A stretch of 64,000 bases of DNA, from assembly GCA_024509875.1 (NCBI GenBank), contig JAMPIV010004254.1, positions 248,001-312,000 on the forward strand, read 5' to 3'. The notes beneath the pieces were generated by a model. It worked only from the letters and a program-made list of their open reading frames with translations. It made no database searches and was not told where the DNA came from. The first letter of the stretch is position 1. Each line of letters begins with the position of its first letter. The stretch comes from Oreohelix idahoensis. Lineage: Eukaryota; Mollusca; Gastropoda; Stylommatophora; Oreohelicidae. Position numbers and translations under genes: made by a program. Below, piece after piece: positions 28,738 to 40,900 of the stretch.

Positions 28738-30948
28738 TTACAATAGTTTCCAAATTGCGCTCAATACATTGGTGCTACCATCTTCGCGTACCCTTTCCTT
28801 GCTCTTCGAGTCAGTTGCTAGATGTCTGCCTTTCAGGAACCAAGAATTCACATACGGTAAAGGCCGAAAAACACGTAGAGGAGGACCAACCAGCTTGATG
28901 AACATCAGTGTACTCACAGTCTTCAGGTGTAGAGAAGCTCTTGTTGGTGTGAAAACTAGGTTCATTTGGGAGAAGCCACGTTCACATTCACAGGTAGAAA
29001 TGGGGATGCAATTGATAGTGTATATTAGTGGCAATAGTCTAGCTGGCATTTTCTTCTCTGTCAGGAATTCACGATAACCTCATAGAACCTGTCTTTCTGG
29101 AATCCTAAGCCTCTTACACAAACTCTCCACATCAATCTCACCAAAAGTGACATTCTTCTCGACATTGTCTGGCCAACATTCTGGATACAGCACTTTTGTC
29201 CATTCTGGTATTTGTGAGTCTTCTTCAGATAGCAGGCGATTTTCCATTCGTCGTTTCAAACTGTCGTAAAACATTTTAGGATCAAGAGAGCGATTTACAT
29301 TGATTGGTCGATTTGTTACCCTCTTCTCTAGAGTGACTCCTTGAAAGTTCAAATTTTCTGCTGCTTGTAGAGCTTCACGATAATAAAGGTCCACTGTTAC
29401 ATTTTCTGTCTTCAAACACCCGAATCTGCCTTGATATAATATTATGAGCTGTGTAATATCACGTGCTTGCAGTTCGACACTGAGCTCTGACAATTCTTGG
29501 AGAGCATCACACATCAGTCCAAGATCCAAAACAAAATCAACACTAGTAATTTTCTTTAGTAGGCCTTCATACATTATTCTTTCACTCTTGTCCCTGTTTT
29601 CATCCTGTTTTGCTGCTACAAAATGAGCCGTGAGTGCTTCATAGTCTTTCCAAACTGCAGAAACACTTCTGAAACTAGAAGCTACCCAATGCATACTTAA
29701 AATTCTTCTAATTTTGAAGATTTGCTTGCCTAAATCTTCAGCTACTTTTCCAAGTTCACTGGCGTTTTTGGGCGACTGATGATATAAGCAGTACAGTTTG
29801 TCAAGAAATGAATTAAAATGGTTGATTTGTGATGGGAAGTCTTTTTTCACAACATCTCCAACAGAAAGCTCAAGCCTATGGTTAGCACAATGCCAAACCA
29901 AAACATTTGGGTATTGTTCCTTAATCAAGGCCACTACTCCTTTCTTCTTACCCAACATCAAAACTGCCCCATCACATGCAATGGCAATAAGATTTTCCTT
30001 TAAAAAGTCATCATGAAAACCAAATTCATTAAGAACATTAATCAGGCACTGGAAAACACCTTGTGCGGACACATTTTCTAATTCTACAATGTCAATAAAA
30101 ATATTTGTGGATTGCTCCATATCAGGAAGCATTGTCCGTACATAAATTGTTAAAGAAGAAAACTGGCTAATAGTGGTGCTCTCATCAATCAACAAGGACA
30201 TTTTACAATTTGATTCAATTATTTTCTGAATAAGGGTTTGTTTCATTTCAGTTCCAGTATGTTTCACTATATTAATGCAAACATTTGTGGAATGTAGAAT
30301 TTGCCCCATGTCATAACCATTGACTTCTTGAAGATCAATTTCAGATTCAAAATCATTGAAAGCCTGATTTTTCTTTAAAACTTTATAAGCTGTTCTGAAT
30401 ATTTTAGAAGTGATTTCTTTTTCATCTTCAAATGCGTGTGAACAAGCTACTTCCAATTTGTTTTCTTTTGCAGTGGCTACTGTTTTAGTGGCAGCCTTAT
30501 GAGCTGAACTGATTTTATGTTCATGAATTTTCGTGCGTAGTAAAGTCATTTGATCCTATTTATTTTCACCGAAGTAAGAAATTTAAACATTTGCCCATGG
30601 CTTTGAAATATTCATACCTCGTTTGTTTCTTTCTGGTCCCAAACTACCCACTTCCTTGCATATTTTACAGCCAAGATGTTTATTTTTCACCAACAACCAC
30701 TAATTCTTCTCACAAAATTTTGCTTTTTTATCTAGAGTCCAACAGTTGGGCAGATCTTCCTGTGCTTCTTTCTTCACCATTGCAACAAATACGTGTTCGA
30801 TTTCTCCAGGTTCTGGGTCTCTTTCATCTGCAGTATCCATTGGAAAAGAATTTGCTTCTGCGGCATCACTCTTAGATTCATTGCTCGCAAGTTTTAATTT
30901 TTTACTTGTGGGAGCGGAAGAGAAAAACTGCGTAATTTTACAACTCAT
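28738..30948 (-). pseudogene. hAT-type transposase (KIAA1586-like/ZBED-like), interrupted by stops
   Basis: From an ATG at 30948 a single frame of about 736 codons reaches 28738 but carries four in-frame stops (just left of 30700, two between about 30550 and 30600, and at 29080). The N-terminus has a short Ser/Lys region and a finger-like 'HLGCKICKEVGSL' (BED/TTF-type). The middle has 'SLLIDESTTISQFSSLTIYV' (first catalytic Asp region), 'IAIACDGAVLMLGKKKGVVA', 'VLVWHCANHRLELSVGD' (CxxH block), and the end has the hAT dimerisation signature 'STCECERGFSQMNLVFTPTR'. That order is typical of hAT proteins related to KIAA1586. All stops share one frame, so this is a relic with no frameshifts. No terminal repeats or 8-bp duplication were located. 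Confidence 0.85.
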
Positions 30949-31269
30949 GGCATAAAATTATTACGAATTACGAAACACATTCAACTACGTTGTAAAACGT
31001 TGAGTCGCATCATGTGGATAGAGTCAAGTCGGAAACAGGAAGCTTCCTATCACTTCCGGTCAAAAGAGGATATCCTATAATTGACTATCGATTCTAATCG
31101 ATAATGTAGCCTCTCACACGGAAATAATGCAAACTTCAAGCTACAGTGTCTACAGCAGAAGATGGCAGCACCAGATTGCAGGGATCATAGAGTTTAAAGA
31201 AACTCCATGGCATGGACTAAAGCAGTGGCAGCAATCCTAGTTTTCACTTGCTTATAAAATATATATATA
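30949..31269 (-). other. hAT upstream region
   Basis: Spacer between the hAT start codon and the Tigger element. It contains a short palindromic 'atcgattctaatcgat' at about 31089. It probably includes the hAT promoter side, but no terminus was identified. Confidence 0.4.
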
Positions 31270-33625
31270 CAGTAGAACTCCATTTATCCGAACCCCATGG
31301 GACCGAGCATCGTTCGGATAATCAAATGTTCGGATAATTGGATTACATGATGTATCGAGTACATGTACACATATTTCTAAAAATAATTAACAATCACAAG
31401 GAAAATACACTATAAAACATATTTACTTGTACTGTAATAATAATATCCACACTGTATTAGATCACTGTATCACCAAAATCTTTCATTACACTGCAGTGCA
31501 TGTACTACTTGTATTAATTATTTTTGTTAAGAAAGAGAAATGTTTTCAAAATAACATTACAAACAATTCAAAACCAGGCGCAACTTACGTATACATGTAC
31601 TTGCACAGATGTAGCCCACTATTTAAAATAATGAGGAATCCTCTTTTGCGCCAAACTGGATAGTCTGCTTTTGGCTGCTAAGTCCCGCATTCTCTTCAAC
31701 AGCAGAAGCTGTGTAGGACAGCTGTCATCTTCTTGCTCGTACCAAGCCATCGCTGTTTCTAGTGCTATAAAGGCCTCTTCAGGACTTGGTCGACGTTTTG
31801 GTTTTTTCTTCATAATCTACAAGTACATCATGTACTTCTGAGGAGTCTTCATCATCGGTCACTACATGTATTTGGTTTTCTTCTTGCACAAAAGACAAAA
31901 TTTCTTCGTCATTCAAAAACTGAAAACCAGAATCATTATCATCTTCTAGCCACATGTGTGCATCATCTTTGTCACAGTCCGAAAATCCGGGCATTGCTTG
32001 AAACAGTTCCACAACTTCATTTATACAATCATCATTTGTGTCCACTGCAGTAGTTTCATTTCCTCCTTTTTTCCCAAGCAATCTATTCCAAGCCTTGTTG
32101 AGATTATCTTGTGACAGGGTGGTCCAAGCATCAGCTTACATATAGCAGCAGTCTTTGAGATTAAGCTTTTTTTGAAAACGCCACCACACTTTCTTCATCT
32201 TCAGCCAACAATAAACGACGCAGGACTTCCTTCTTGTACATCTTTTTAAGCTTTGCTATAACACCCTGATCCATTGGTTGAATCAGTGCTGTTACATTGG
32301 GAAGCAGAAAAATTACTTTAAAATTTGCATCAACTGCATTCAATGTATCCGTCTCTGGATGAGATGGTGCATTGTCCAGTAGAAGAATTACTTTTCCAGT
32401 TTTCTTTTCTTGTTCTTTCAACCTCTTCACATTTGGGATGAACTGATTTGTATACCAATCAAGAAATATTTCACTATTCATCCAAGCACTCTTCTGTGCT
32501 TTGTAGCACAATAGGAGACATGTCACATTCTTTAAACAACGTGGTTTTTTTTGGCTTTGCCGATCATTAGCACCGGTAAACGATGACTTCCACTGGCATT
32601 CGCGGCTACCAAAATTGTTACTCTCTCTTTGCACTTTTTAAACCCAGGGGCAGCTGCTTCGCGCTGAGATGCAAGTGATTTTTGAGGCAATGATTTCCAG
32701 TATAAGCCAGTCTCATCGGCATTATACACATCATCGAGTAAATAACCTTCTTCTTCCAAAAAAGCCAAGAATGTTTCTTTAAAATTTTCAGCGGCAGTTG
32801 CATCGCTAGATGAAGATTCCCCTTGAATCTCCAATTCTCGTATGCCATGACGAGATTTAAAGTTTCTTAACCATCCCTGGCTAGCCTTAAAGTCAGGAGG
32901 ACCGTCAAGTTGACTGTTGAACTGAAGTGCCTTTTCACACAATAGAGAGCCAGAGATAGGTTCCCCTTTGCTTCTTCTTTGCACAAACCATATATACAAA
33001 GCCTCTTCCAATTTCAAATCTTTCGCATTTCTCATGGTTTTATGTTTCTTCGACCCATTTTCACTATCCAATTTCGATGCAAAACTCATAATTTTATCCT
33101 TGTTACTTTTGATGTCAGAGACGGTAGCTTTCTCAACATTGAAAATCCTCGCAAATGAAGACACAGTTTCACCTTTTCCTAGTCTCTTGATAATTTCTGT
33201 TTTCGTTTCAATTGACAAAACATTGCGGTTCCTTTTATATGCTTTAGGCCTACTGGAAGATGCCAGGTCGCACAGAGAAATACGTGTACACCAAAATTAT
33301 TCTGCTGTAGTAGCAGACACAATTATTTTAAGTTGAACTGTCTGTTTAGCCAGTGTTCTGCCTAGAACTCACACGTACACTGGATTGGTAAACCAGATAT
33401 TAACTGACTTTATGATCTAACTGACTTCATGTACGTAAGCGACCGTCCATTAGCCCATCTCATTGTCTACAAATTGTTAGCACACATTTGAAGCTTGCCG
33501 CATCAAAAGATTCAGAACTGTAGTCTAACGTGACTGGTGGAGACTGATTTTTTTTTTTTCTGGAAAAAGTGTTCGGATAATTGGATGTTCGGATAATTGG
33601 GGTTCGGATAAATGGAGTTCTACTG
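31270..33625 (-). mobile_element. Tigger/pogo-type DNA transposon with 28-bp TIRs and TA duplication
   Basis: The ends 'cagtagaactccatttatcc' (31270) and its reverse complement at 33606-33625 are part of a perfect 28-bp inverted repeat, flanked by TA (31268-31269 and 33626-33627). Sub-terminal 'gttcggataat' motifs are repeated at both ends and are probable transposase binding sites. The 2356-base element carries a broken transposase on the minus strand. Confidence 0.92.
31619..33218 (-). pseudogene. Tigger-like transposase (CENP-B HTH plus DDE_1), frameshifted
   Basis: From 33218: 'TEIIKRLGKGETVSSFARIF' (psq/CENP-B N-terminal HTH), 'ALYIWFVQRRSKGEPISGSL' (second HTH), 'GWLRNFKSRHGIRE', then the DDE core 'VYNADETGLYWK' (first D), 'VTILVAANASGSHRLPVLMI', a frameshift near 32560, 'KVILLLDNAPSHPE' (second D) and 'VTALIQPMDQGVIAKLKK' (third acidic position). 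The frame then breaks again and an acidic C-terminal region is found in other frames down to 31619. At least three frame disruptions make it inactive. Tigger enzymes insert at TA, consistent with the flanks. Confidence 0.9.
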
Positions 33626-34439
33626 TATATAATATTTTGTGATTTTTAAGGTCCTAAATGTTTATCGGTACGCGTACTGGACCGGACCGGCAGAAATAAA
33701 GCACTGGATAAAAGTATGCAAAAATTAAGCATCAATATAATTATTTCGCAACCAGTTCAAAATACGTTGTCCACAGGAAGTGTTTACATGATATGAACAT
33801 TCTATGGCCACTTATTTTCTAATGTTTTGTTCATTTTTGGAATCTTATAAAGCGGGCGTACCATGCGACACACGGCTAGATCTATAGCAACTCAAGCAAT
33901 GGATGTAAAGCGCACAATTTCAGCATCATAATTTTTTTTTAGCTCACAAACGTTCACACGCGTGTGCTGGATGTAATGAAATGATTTTAAACTGGCTTAT
34001 TGCCAGATGTTTTCTAATTTCCCGCTCAAATGCGACAAATATCACGCTGGCGCAGGATGCGCCAATAGGTAAAAGTAAAGGCCAGTCTGGCGCACCATAC
34101 GGCTCGTGGGTTAGAATGAGTTAAAGTGTTAAAAAGTAAGTTATTGTGTAATTGACCTCAATTTTCCACAGTCACATCTACCAAAAATGCTTAGACAATA
34201 GAAATGTCCTATTCTTTCTACCCTGAACTAATGTTGAGGTACCAGACACCACATGGATGATAGAAACTTATTTCTATAGTATAAACTTCAGTAAAAAAGA
34301 TACATGATTTTTTTACGGTAATATAAACAGTATATAAAACAAGATTGAACAGTATATATAATGTAATAGTGGTGATGAAGATACAGGGAGTAATACTTGA
34401 TGTGATGGTGATCAAAGTAATAGTGGCATTACTTTTTGA
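33626..34439 (-). other. Spacer between Tigger and SINE1, nothing recognised
   Basis: Contains short GC-rich patches near 33665-33690 and 34050-34110 but no gene. 'gggttagaatgagttaa' at about 34108 faintly resembles a PiggyBac-type terminus. Confidence 0.45.
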
Positions 34440-34440
34440 T

Positions 34441-34690
34441 GAACATTTATTCATCATCATTTTCATTTCTTACGGAACTTGGAGCCACCACTGCAGCTGG
34501 TCCTGCATCCCCGTTCAGGAAGCCTGCCCCAAGCATTAACATGCTCTTGCAGCAGTGGTTTCTGGGGCAATATGTTTTACGTGATGAGTTTGCCAGCCTC
34601 ATGTTAGTTTCCTTGTACTAGGGTGCTGCAGTCCTATTCTTCCTTTGTCTCTTCAGAGACTCCCAGGAACTACACAAGGCATGTACATAT
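34441..34690. repeat. SINE1 dispersed repeat, copy 6
   Basis: 'ttcatcatcattttcatttc' then 'ggagccaccactgcagctgg', 'aggaagcctgccccaagc', 'gttttacgtgatgag', 'tcttcagagactcccagga' and 'actacacaaggc'. It lies just downstream (in gene sense) of the alpha-arrestin stop, so it may be in that gene's 3' UTR. Confidence 0.82.
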
Positions 34691-34739
34691 ATTATAATAC
34701 AAATGGTGGTGATGACAAACATGATAATAAGTCTTTATA

Positions 34740-34903
34740 TCAGGTTGCATATGTGACAGTTTTCTGCTGCTTGGAGCCAACTGCTTGAAAATTGAAAGTG
34801 ATGTATCTTGGCATGTGTCCATTGTCTAGAATTGAGCATTGGTCATCTTCATCATCATGCACATGGTAATGACACATGTCTGAAGGCAAGAATGTTGGAG
34901 GCA
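34740..34903 (-). CDS. Alpha-arrestin terminal exon
   Basis: On the minus strand the acceptor 'gatatattttgcag' ends at 34904 and the carried T plus TG starts a Leu codon. It encodes 'PPTFLPSDMCHYHV', an acidic stretch and 'RYITFNFQAVGSKQQKTVTY', with stop TGA at 34742-34740. The phase fits the upstream donor exactly. Confidence 0.7.
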
Positions 34904-37900
34904 CTGCAAAATATATCAAACGAGATAATTAGATACAAAATGTATACTATTTCAATGAACATTAAACACTAGCATTGGGAAAAATGAGAATAACTTCCAT
35001 CATTTAACCATTTATCAGATAATCAGTTAATTGGGTAACTTATGGTCATTAATGTGCTAATCTTTACCACTGACAGACAGTGACATTGCTGGTTGAAAAT
35101 GCAAGTGCTTATATTCCAGTGTACTGATTGAATAGCTTTATGCATTCAGAATATAGTGTGGTCTTTTTGACAATATTTTGGAGAAAATTATTCATAGGCA
35201 AAATAAAACACAACAAAAGTAGTTTTGTTGAGTTTTCATCAACAATATCATAGGTGTGGTGCCTAACAAACAATGAAGATAAAAGTACACATGTAACACA
35301 GAATTTACAGATATCATATGATGTTTATGATGGTGTGTCACAACAAAACTAAGGATGTGACATGACCTACTTATTGTTGTGCGCGCAATAGCTTTGTGTT
35401 CACGATGAAGTTAACATTGTTTTAAAGCTAAGATTACACATAAGTGATATCTTTAAAAAATCTATTTATTATTTACATAAAGATTAACTTATTTGCATTC
35501 AAACACTTAAGTTATTAAAATGATTGGAACAGAACTCTGAAGGGGAAAAAACCAAGCAGCTAAACTTCAAATTAATTGAAAATAAAGTTGGCATCAGTTA
35601 CATGCACATTTACAGGCATAATTGTTGACATTTTACCCATTCCTGGTGAGATGCATATCCAGGAACCAATATCACTTGGAGTGAAGAGGTTTAACAGAAA
35701 CTGTACATATTTCAGAATATTGTAACACAGGGGATGGGTGGAAAGAGGAAGTGTGCCACTAACTGGAACACACCAACTGGCTTACCATCTGTTACCACTT
35801 TCAGAGAAATAGGACATTTACCTTGAGTAGACCGATTGTGTGAAGGGTTTAATACTTCTACTTATCAGAAATTCTGGTTATAAGAAATTTACTCAAAGAT
35901 GAACATTTGTAGTCAGAATGATTTTTTGATTGATGTGAGAGCTTACTTGTTGTTTGGGTTTTAAAACAAGTGAAGGCTTAATTAAAAAGGCAAATTATAA
36001 CTATGACTGACAATATTTTTACACTAATTAAAACTAGTTTGATATGATTTTTAAAAATCTGTGTATGTTTTTTTCTGTCTTTGTATGGTTTTTTAGATTT
36101 TTTGACAGGTTTTTCATCTCCTGTGGGGTCAGCAAGTATGCAGTGACCCACTGAACATAATTATTAGCAATTTTACAGTGGACAGGGATGGAAAAAGTTC
36201 TTGGTAAATGTTCATGTCATGGTTACTGGCTAGAAGAGGGACTGAATGCCATGGTTAACCATTGCTGCTAATCAGATAATTCTGAATGGCTGTTTAACTG
36301 AATATGTGGTTAACTATTAACAATCCTATTACAGAGCAGTCCACAAGCCGAATTGGCTTTTTGATTTTCGCTTAACTCAAAGCAATTCTGGAGGTCCTGA
36401 CCAGTTGTCATCTTTGGCTTCGTAAAAAAAACTCTGGTTAAGTCGACATCTGATAACTAGAATTTTAGTCATACACAAAATGATGCAAACTACTGTTGAG
36501 GATTGTTGCATGGTCAGCTAGCATTTTGGTTTGAACTTGATTCATATGGTCGCACCATGCAACACCTCACTAGACCAAAATGAAATGGTTCGCATGTGGC
36601 GATGCATGACGCGTTAGACTTAGTTACGCCAGTCTTTTGTGTGGCCTTCGAGCCTTACGGCAGTGTTCAAAATGTGTGGCATGGCCACTAAAGTATGATA
36701 GTGTGATAGTGTATAACTATAAATTATGTTGCGGTATTGTAGAGCTGGTAAAGCATAAATAAATATGTATAAGGACCATTGAGTCCGAAGATATAAGTCG
36801 GTAATATTAGCCGCAATCATTTATTATTAACGTAAGTCGTGAAATACGAAACGCAGTTAGGATATGTAAGGCTGATAGAGCCTGGCTATGAATGCCAAAG
36901 TAAATTAATATATTAGGCAGTGTACCTAATAGACCTATTAGCAGAATTATTAATTCTGTATCAATATAATAAGTATACCAAACAGTTGGTGAAAGACATG
37001 AATGATAGTTAATAAGGTAAATAACAGACGTGTGATGTCTGAGAAAACTGAACTCTAGTACTGTGCGATATTAGGTGTTCTTTAACGTGAACTATATATT
37101 ATTGTTGATAAATCATGATGAATGAGTATTAAAGTATTGTAGTCATCTAAGCGAGATTTACTCACCGATATTGTTTGAAAAGTTCCAGTTCTGTTTTATG
37201 AATAATGACCATTGACCTTCAAGGTATGGTTCAGAAAAATACAAACTCTGTCAAGCTAATAAGAAATGAAATGAAATAATATAACACTATCAGATAAAAT
37301 ACATGCAAAGTTTATTGCATGAACATTGATATTCAAACACCCAAAGAAATTTATAAAACGAATCCAGTGTTGTGGAAATAATCGATTCTCATGTAAGACA
37401 GGTGCGATGAATAAACATGGCCTGAAACAAACTACAATATCAGCCCGCTCAAACAAAGAAAGCCCGCAACAACTACCAGCTCAACAGATGAGAACAAGTG
37501 GTAATCTTCAGACTCCACACTGGCCACAACAGATTGAGATATCATCTATTCAACAAGCTAAAGATAGGAACTACTGATCAGTGTAACTGTGGCACTGATA
37601 AAATGACTGCTGAGCATCTGCTTCAAAGTTGCCCAACATTTGCGGAACAGAGAAAGCGCATATGGCCAACACCAGTACCATTCATGGAAAAGCTCTACAG
37701 AGATTCAAATAGCCTCAAGCTGACTACTGCTTTCTTTGAAAACATTCAAGTTGACGTCTGAGAGTGTACGAAGAAGAAGAATTTTAGGATAAGTTGAGGC
37801 AATGGTTCTGTTGCAACTCAGATTTTGACACGCATAAGTAGAAGTTCTGCCTTTATGATCTAAGTTACAGTATTACATGGTCATACATAATTTGTTGGTG

Positions 37901-40900
37901 AACAAGAGATAAAAGGTTAATAACCGTCTCAGCATCTAGCACAACACTTCAGTGCTAACAATCATTACATGAGCATGAACTTAATTGTCGAGCAGACTTT
38001 TACAATGGCTTACCTGCCATTCAGTCGTGATTGGAGAAATGAAGTGATGCCATATTCAGATATCAGAAATCAAAATTACTATCTTGAAATAGCAACACTA
38101 TATATCCTAATTATAATCCTGTTAGTGGTTGAACAGAATATTTTTTCTTTACTACAAAAAAATAAAATAAATATATAATGCTCACAGTCACCATCTGCGT
38201 AATACAGGGTGTTTATAAAGTCGCTGTGCAGTGAATTTGAAAAATATTTTAGAAATTACGTCAGGAATGATGCAAATTTACGTCATGATATTCTGTGTTC
38301 CAATGCTGTGTTCCACAATCCCGTGTGCAGCATTACACAACAAGCCCCAATTGAAAACCACATTTCTGGTGACGTAGTCTCGCCCGGGCGTAAATTTCAC
38401 TGCACAGCGACTTTATAAACACCCTGTAGTTCTGCTATTTCAAAAAGTCGTGAATTTGTTTCTCATTTGACTGTTTTATAAATGAAGGGAGTGTATAATA
38501 TCTCTTGTTAGGGCTTTGATAAATTTCTTTTGAAAACTGAAAAAGATACAGAAATTTTAACTAATTGAAACACTTGTATCTGAACGGTAAAAATAATTGC
38601 TGCATGATTTACTTGTTATTCTGACTATGAATGTCCATCTTTGAGCAAATTTCTTATAAGTAGATGTATTTTAGATGGTCCCAGTGACTTCTACTTATCC
38701 AGACTGCACTGTAATAACAAAATGAAAGAATAGTTGATGTAGAGCTTACAGCCTAAATTCTTCTTACGTATTTAACCATTATAGGTTACCACAGAACATG
38801 TATGAATTATACTTATGGTATTCATTTAAAAACAGGATAGTTGATTTTGAAATGTAAGAATCTCTTTTTTTTCTGAAGCCTCGGAAGTGATTATAAACTT
38901 ACTGGTTAAGACAGATAATTTTGACATGTGAAACTTCTACTTAATCCCTAATATTGGTGGTGGTAAAGCTGTAGCAAAAGAAATAAACTTACAGTAGTGA
39001 GGTAGTCTGTAATCACTTGTCATTTCTGATGCTCCACCTCTTATGCCACTTTCCCCATTTGGAGTAGTCAAATAACGTTCCAGCGTGGAATGCAGAGGGA
39101 TAGTCCCAATTATGATTTCTAATGGGACTGTCATTTGAAAAGCTGGGCCCGTGGGAAAGACACGAAGCTGTTCATGAAAGAAAAACTGTTTTAGTCACAA
39201 AGAGCGAGCTTATTTATTGGTTATAAAGGTAAAGGTAGTCTCATTGCATATACTATCATCATGGTTGTGAAGTGTTACAGCTTCACTATACTAGGTCTAG
39301 CTCTAAGAGGTGGGGTGACCAGTTCCCGTCCTCGCTGCCTTTGCCTTCCTGAACTAAAAAAATGCATGCACCTCAAGACTGCTATACACCACCAGTTATT
39401 TCATATATAAGTGGCAGCCATAGTAGTTTAAGGATCAACATGAACTAAAGGCACCATATTCTGAACTTCCCTATGAGGCTGCTTCAATCTATAATCAGCA
39501 GTCCTCTGTATGCTATCTCTTTTATTTGTGTTACTACCCTTCTGTTCTTTAATTAGGCATCAAATCCTGCTCCTCAATGACAGTAGGGATTTTTTTGTTT
39601 TATAAAATGAATGTAACCTGAGATGTGTTACTTTTCCAAACTGATAAGCTTCTACATTTCTTGGGTATGAAGCTCATTCTGCACCAAGTTATTAATTCCT
39701 CCTAGTGTGCTAACAATCTCCAGGCTTACTATTCAACTGATGTCAGAGCTGGTGTCATTTATGAATGCCTTAAGTGGTGGCATTTGACACCCTCCATTGA
39801 GCTTTGCACTGCTCACAGATCTTTCAGATACATTGAGAATTACACGTATAGCCATCATGAACAGTATTGGTGAAACAGTACATCCCACTGTATTTCCAAC
39901 TTGCAGGTCTATCCTTCTTGTCATATACTCTCTTGCAGAAAATATAACTGAAAACTTCTGTGAAACAACTTCAACATTAGTGCAGTACCTTGTGACACAT
40001 GGCACATTTGAAGGGCCTGCCACGACTGGGGGGGGGGGGGGGGGGGGGGGGTAACTGATCCATATGCATTAGCTAAACTAAATTAGAATGCATGAATATA
40101 TTATTGTATCACATTTAGCTTTTTATATTTCTTCATATTTCATTGTGGCATGCTCTAGACATCCTGGGGTACCTCCTTTGTGGATGGTAGTGTCAGTGTA
40201 CCCATTCTCAAAAGGTGTGTGATGAGTCTTTTATGCCATCACTAAGAAGAATATCTTTCCTTCCACATTGAGTAATAAGACTGGCTTGGACTGACTAATG
40301 TCTGTGGAATTTAGTTCTCTGTGGATGTTTAATTCACTGCCTTTTTCATTCTTTGATTATAAAACTTATTTTCCCACAAATTTTTCAACAGCAATTTGAA
40401 AACCTCAGGGCATCTCTTATGTATAACGTATCTTCTTCTTCCTCGTTCGCCTTCAGACTTCCACATTTATGACTCTAATAAAGGCAGTAGTCAACCCAAG
40501 GCTCCCGACATCTCCAAACAGTTTTTCGTTGACAGAAGTGGGTTGTTGCCATATGCTTCTCCGTTCATTACTGTAGGCTGGGCAATACTGCAGGAGGTGT
40601 TCGACCGTCATCGGGCTGGTACCGCAGGTGCAGAGATCTGTTGCACCAATCTTGAATTTGTGGTATAGATGGTATCTCAATCTGTTATATATAACGTATG
40701 AGTCACCATTAGGACCTGGAGTTGATTTGCATCACATTTTCTGAACAATGCTTGCAATTTCTTGCATTGTTACGTGCACAGAACTTTAGAAGCTGCTTTA
40801 TGAAATCAGCAATAATTTATTTTTGAGAATTTTCTTTTCTTTGATCCTTAGCCGCCAACCATCTCATCACAACAGCAGAGTTTGAGAATTTATCAACCCA

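Larger units (their letters stand above)
34904..38992 (-). other. Alpha-arrestin intron (4.1 kb)
   Basis: Holds a second copy of dispersed repeat R3 (35945-36170), a LINE 3' fragment (37440-37775) and a small TA-flanked MITE (38205-38426). The remaining stretches (34904-35944, 36171-37439, 37776-38204, 38427-38992) are AT-rich without recognised features. Confidence 0.6.

Noticed and set aside
40020..40055. The Gly-rich tail of a plus-strand frame at 39797-40054
   Set aside because: It is simply the 24-G homopolymer read as glycine codons. The real sense is the minus-strand LINE RT relic.
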